Source of the DNA: Chromatiales bacterium
Lineage (GTDB): Bacteria; Pseudomonadota; Gammaproteobacteria; UBA6429; Thiohalophilaceae
DNA: 7,050 bases
Assembly (NCBI GenBank): GCA_024641465.1
Contig: JAHEDB010000108.1
Location: 1 to 7,050, forward strand
Direction of reading: 5' to 3'
Below, piece by piece: positions 5,647-7,050 of the stretch. A program made the position numbers and the translations under genes. Each line of letters begins with the position of its first letter. The first letter of the stretch is position 1. A model generated the notes under the pieces. The model was not told the origin of the DNA and did not search any database. It saw only the letters and a list, made by a program, of their open reading frames with translations.

Positions 5647-6063
5647 TCAGGCTTCACGTATCTCGTAATCATGGCTGATTTTTGCCATCTTGCCCAACAT
5701 AATCGAGGCCGAGCAGTATTTTTCCGCGGATAATTCCACGGCGCGCTTGACGTGTTTCTCAGACAGGTCTTTGCCACTGATAATGAAATGCACATGGATC
5801 TGGGTGAAGACCTTGGGTTCCGTTTCGGCACGCACGGCCTCCAACTCGACCTCACAATCGACCACCTCCTGGCGACTTTTTTTCAGGATGCTGATGACAT
5901 CGAATGAGGTGCAGCCCCCCATGCCGAGCAGCAACATCTCCATCGGCCGCACACCGATATTGCGCCCACCGTGTTCGGGCGGACCATCCATCACCACCGC
6001 ATGGCCACTGGCCGACTCACCTACAAATGTCACTTCCTCCAGCCACTTCACACGCGCTTTCAT
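5647..6063 (-). CDS. OsmC family protein, YhfA type
   Basis: This encodes 138 residues from the ATG at 6063, chosen because GGAGA (6072-6076) lies 8 bases upstream and because the protein then begins MKARVKWLEEVTFVGESASG, the YhfA start. A longer in-frame version from 6219 would add unrelated residues. OsmC/Ohr proteins are small homodimeric alpha/beta proteins that reduce organic hydroperoxides with two Cys; here C51 (GGCTSFD) and C117 (EKYCSAS) are in the expected places, and R39-P-M-E43-M is the conserved segment before the first helix. The YhfA branch has the same Cys pair, but its physiological substrate is not well defined. E. coli yhfA is divergent from crp, and this gene is divergent from crp too, with 237 bases between. 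The DUF885 gene follows 46 bases downstream, probably in the same transcript. Cytoplasmic. Confidence 0.92.
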   Translation of the reverse strand: MKARVKWLEEVTFVGESASGHAVVMDGPPEHGGRNIGVRPMEMLLLGMGGCTSFDVISILKKSRQEVVDCEVELEAVRAETEPKVFTQIHVHFIISGKDLSEKHVKRAVELSAEKYCSASIMLGKMAKISHDYEIREA

Positions 6064-6208
6064 CGATAAAATCTCCAAAAAAAGGTAATTTTTCAGCCAA
6101 ACCAGTCGATACACACCACTGTAGAGCTTGTCCTGAGGTACGCAAACCAAGCCACACAGGCCGGATTCCGCTATCCCTCTGTAAGACGAAGGATATCTGT
6201 TTATGGCG

Positions 6209-6224
6209 AGTGACACCATTCGCA
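6209..6224. promoter_or_regulatory. Predicted CRP/Vfr operator
   Basis: AGTGA (6209-6213), six bases, TCGCA (6220-6224) matches TGTGA-N6-TCACA at 8 of 10 positions with the exact spacing. Its centre lies about 70 bases before the predicted crp transcription start, close to a class I activator position. It could serve autoregulation of crp and control of osmC. Binding has not been shown. Confidence 0.5.
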
Positions 6225-6250
6225 GTTTATTTAGGGTGAATGGATTAAGC

Positions 6251-6279
6251 TTGGCGCTTGAACATTACCTTGGTATATC
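6251..6279 (+). promoter_or_regulatory. crp: Candidate crp promoter with extended -10
   Basis: TTGGCG (6251-6256) and TATATC (6274-6279) are 17 bases apart, and TG at 6271-6272 makes an extended -10. Transcription would begin near 6286, leaving a very short leader. Confidence 0.4.
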
Positions 6280-6300
6280 ATAGGACAGGAAACGAAGACT

Positions 6301-6960
6301 ATGTTAAGCAGGAGCAATATGGCACAGCTACCGACAGCTTCCCAAACCGGCATTGATTCGCTGGACCAGTTTCTGGAGCACTGTCATCGCCGGCAGTATC
6401 CGGCCAAGAGCGTCATCATCTACGCGGGCGACAAGCCCGATGTGCTGTATTACATCGTCGATGGCTCCGTCACCGTCCTGATCGAAGACGAGGATGGTCG
6501 TGAAATCGTACTAGCCTACTTAAATAAGGGTGACTTCTTCGGTGAAATGGGCCTGTTCGGCGATGAGCCCAACCGTAGTGCCTGGGTCCGCGCCCGTAGC
6601 GCCTGCGAAGTCGCCGAAATGAGCTATACCAAGTTCCGTCAGCTGTATGAAGACCACCCGGATGTGCTGTTTGCCATGGCCGGCCAGATGGCCACCCGCC
6701 TGCGCACCACCAGCCGCAAGGTCAGTGACCTGGCCTTTATGGATGTCACCGGCCGTGTCGCCCGTACCCTGCTCGACCTGTGCAAACAACCCGATGCCAT
6801 GACCCACCCCGATGGCATGCAAATCCGTATTACCCGTCAGGAGATTGGCCGTATCGTCGGTTGTTCCCGTGAAATGGTCGGGCGTGTCTTAAAAGGCATG
6901 GAAGAACAAGGCCTTATTTCCGTCAAGGGCAAGACCATTGTCGTGTTCGGAACACGTTAA
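6301..6960 (+). CDS. crp: cAMP receptor protein, Vfr-like global regulator
   Basis: This encodes 219 residues from 6301 (AGGA at 6287-6290, 10 bases before). An in-frame ATG at 6319, preceded closely by AGGAG at 6310-6314, gives 213 residues and matches the Vfr length better, so the start is uncertain. The N-terminal cyclic-nucleotide domain (about 25-130) has the phosphate-binding cassette FGEMGLFGDEPNRSAW, with G81, E82, R92 and S93 matching the cAMP contacts of E. coli CRP; T137 and S138 in the dimer helix match T127 and S128. The winged helix-turn-helix (about 150-219) has ITRQEIGRIVGCSREMVGRV with R190, E191 and R195, the DNA-contact residues, so TGTGA-type sites are expected. The CSREMVGRVLK helix and the CHRRQYPAKSVIIYAGD start follow Vfr rather than E. 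coli CRP. It acts as a dimer, activating or repressing many genes. No adenylate cyclase gene is in the window. Confidence 0.96.
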   Translation: MLSRSNMAQLPTASQTGIDSLDQFLEHCHRRQYPAKSVIIYAGDKPDVLYYIVDGSVTVLIEDEDGREIVLAYLNKGDFFGEMGLFGDEPNRSAWVRARSACEVAEMSYTKFRQLYEDHPDVLFAMAGQMATRLRTTSRKVSDLAFMDVTGRVARTLLDLCKQPDAMTHPDGMQIRITRQEIGRIVGCSREMVGRVLKGMEEQGLISVKGKTIVVFGTR

Positions 6961-6982
6961 TCACCCACCGCTCTAAAACCCA

Positions 6983-7050
6983 ACACAGAGACGCCGAGTC
7001 ACGGAGAACACAGAGAGTTTATTACATTTATACTCTGTGATCTCTGCGTC
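6983..7050. repeat. Imperfect long inverted repeat after crp, cut by the window end
   Basis: The left arm at 6990-7006 (GACGCCGAGTCACGGAG) pairs with the right arm at 7033-7050 with two mismatches and one bulged base, around an AT-rich loop. The nonamer ACACAGAGA also occurs twice (6983-6991 and 7008-7016). The right arm reaches the last base, so the element probably continues outside. It may act as terminator or 3'-end structure of crp, and its composition recalls dispersed intergenic repeats, though no second copy is in the window. Confidence 0.6.

Larger units (their letters stand above)
6064..6300. other. Divergent osmC / crp regulatory region
   Basis: These 237 bases separate two divergent start codons. 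They contain the osmC ribosome site (6072-6076), a CRP-like operator (6209-6224), the proposed crp promoter (6251-6279) and AGGA at 6287-6290 before crp. On the minus strand a weak osmC promoter may lie around 6100-6130 (AGGACA, 17 bases, TATCGA preceded by TG), but it is not convincing enough to list on its own. Confidence 0.65.

Noticed and set aside
6064..6219. N-terminal extension of the OsmC protein to an ATG at 6219
   Set aside because: The added residues match nothing in YhfA-type proteins, would cover the divergent regulatory region, and a good ribosome site precedes the ATG at 6063.

Overview
The window looks like a chromosomal piece of a free-living gammaproteobacterium outside the Enterobacterales. 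The main evidence is a CRP that resembles Pseudomonas Vfr more than E. coli CRP, beside a YhfA/OsmC-type gene, an E. coli-type pyruvoyl-dependent speD and a di-iron coq7. As I recall it, the order vfr - osmC-like - speD - coq7 is the arrangement in Pseudomonas aeruginosa. Base composition is moderately GC-rich and evenly coding. I see no tRNA, rRNA, CRISPR array, transposase or phage gene.

Layout. (1) Positions 1-1901, plus strand: three related small outer-membrane beta-barrel genes in tandem. The first is cut by the window start; the other two are complete with signal peptides. The gap between the second and third holds a strong terminator, two weak hairpins and an inverted pair of GTAG-type REP palindromes. 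(2) Positions 1934-2649, plus strand: a terminator-like hairpin, then coq7 (ubiquinone synthesis), whose upstream region has no Shine-Dalgarno and may give a leaderless message. (3) Positions 2664-6063, minus strand: from upstream to downstream, an OsmC/YhfA-type protein, a DUF885 putative metallopeptidase, a VOC-fold protein and speD. coq7 and speD converge on a 20-base palindrome that contains both stop codons. (4) Positions 6064-6300: the divergent osmC/crp regulatory region, with a good CRP-like operator and an extended -10 promoter for crp. (5) Positions 6301-6960, plus strand: crp. After it, running to the window edge, is a long imperfect inverted repeat.

How the genes may work together. 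CRP probably controls its own divergent region. speD supplies decarboxylated S-adenosylmethionine for spermidine synthesis, and the VOC gene 14 bases upstream is probably co-transcribed with it. Coq7 performs a late hydroxylation in ubiquinone synthesis. The unusual part is the DUF885 and VOC genes lying between osmC and speD inside an otherwise conserved block. Nothing here clearly amounts to an undescribed defence or mobile system; the most useful leads are the DUF885/VOC insertion, the REP pair and the regulatory sites.
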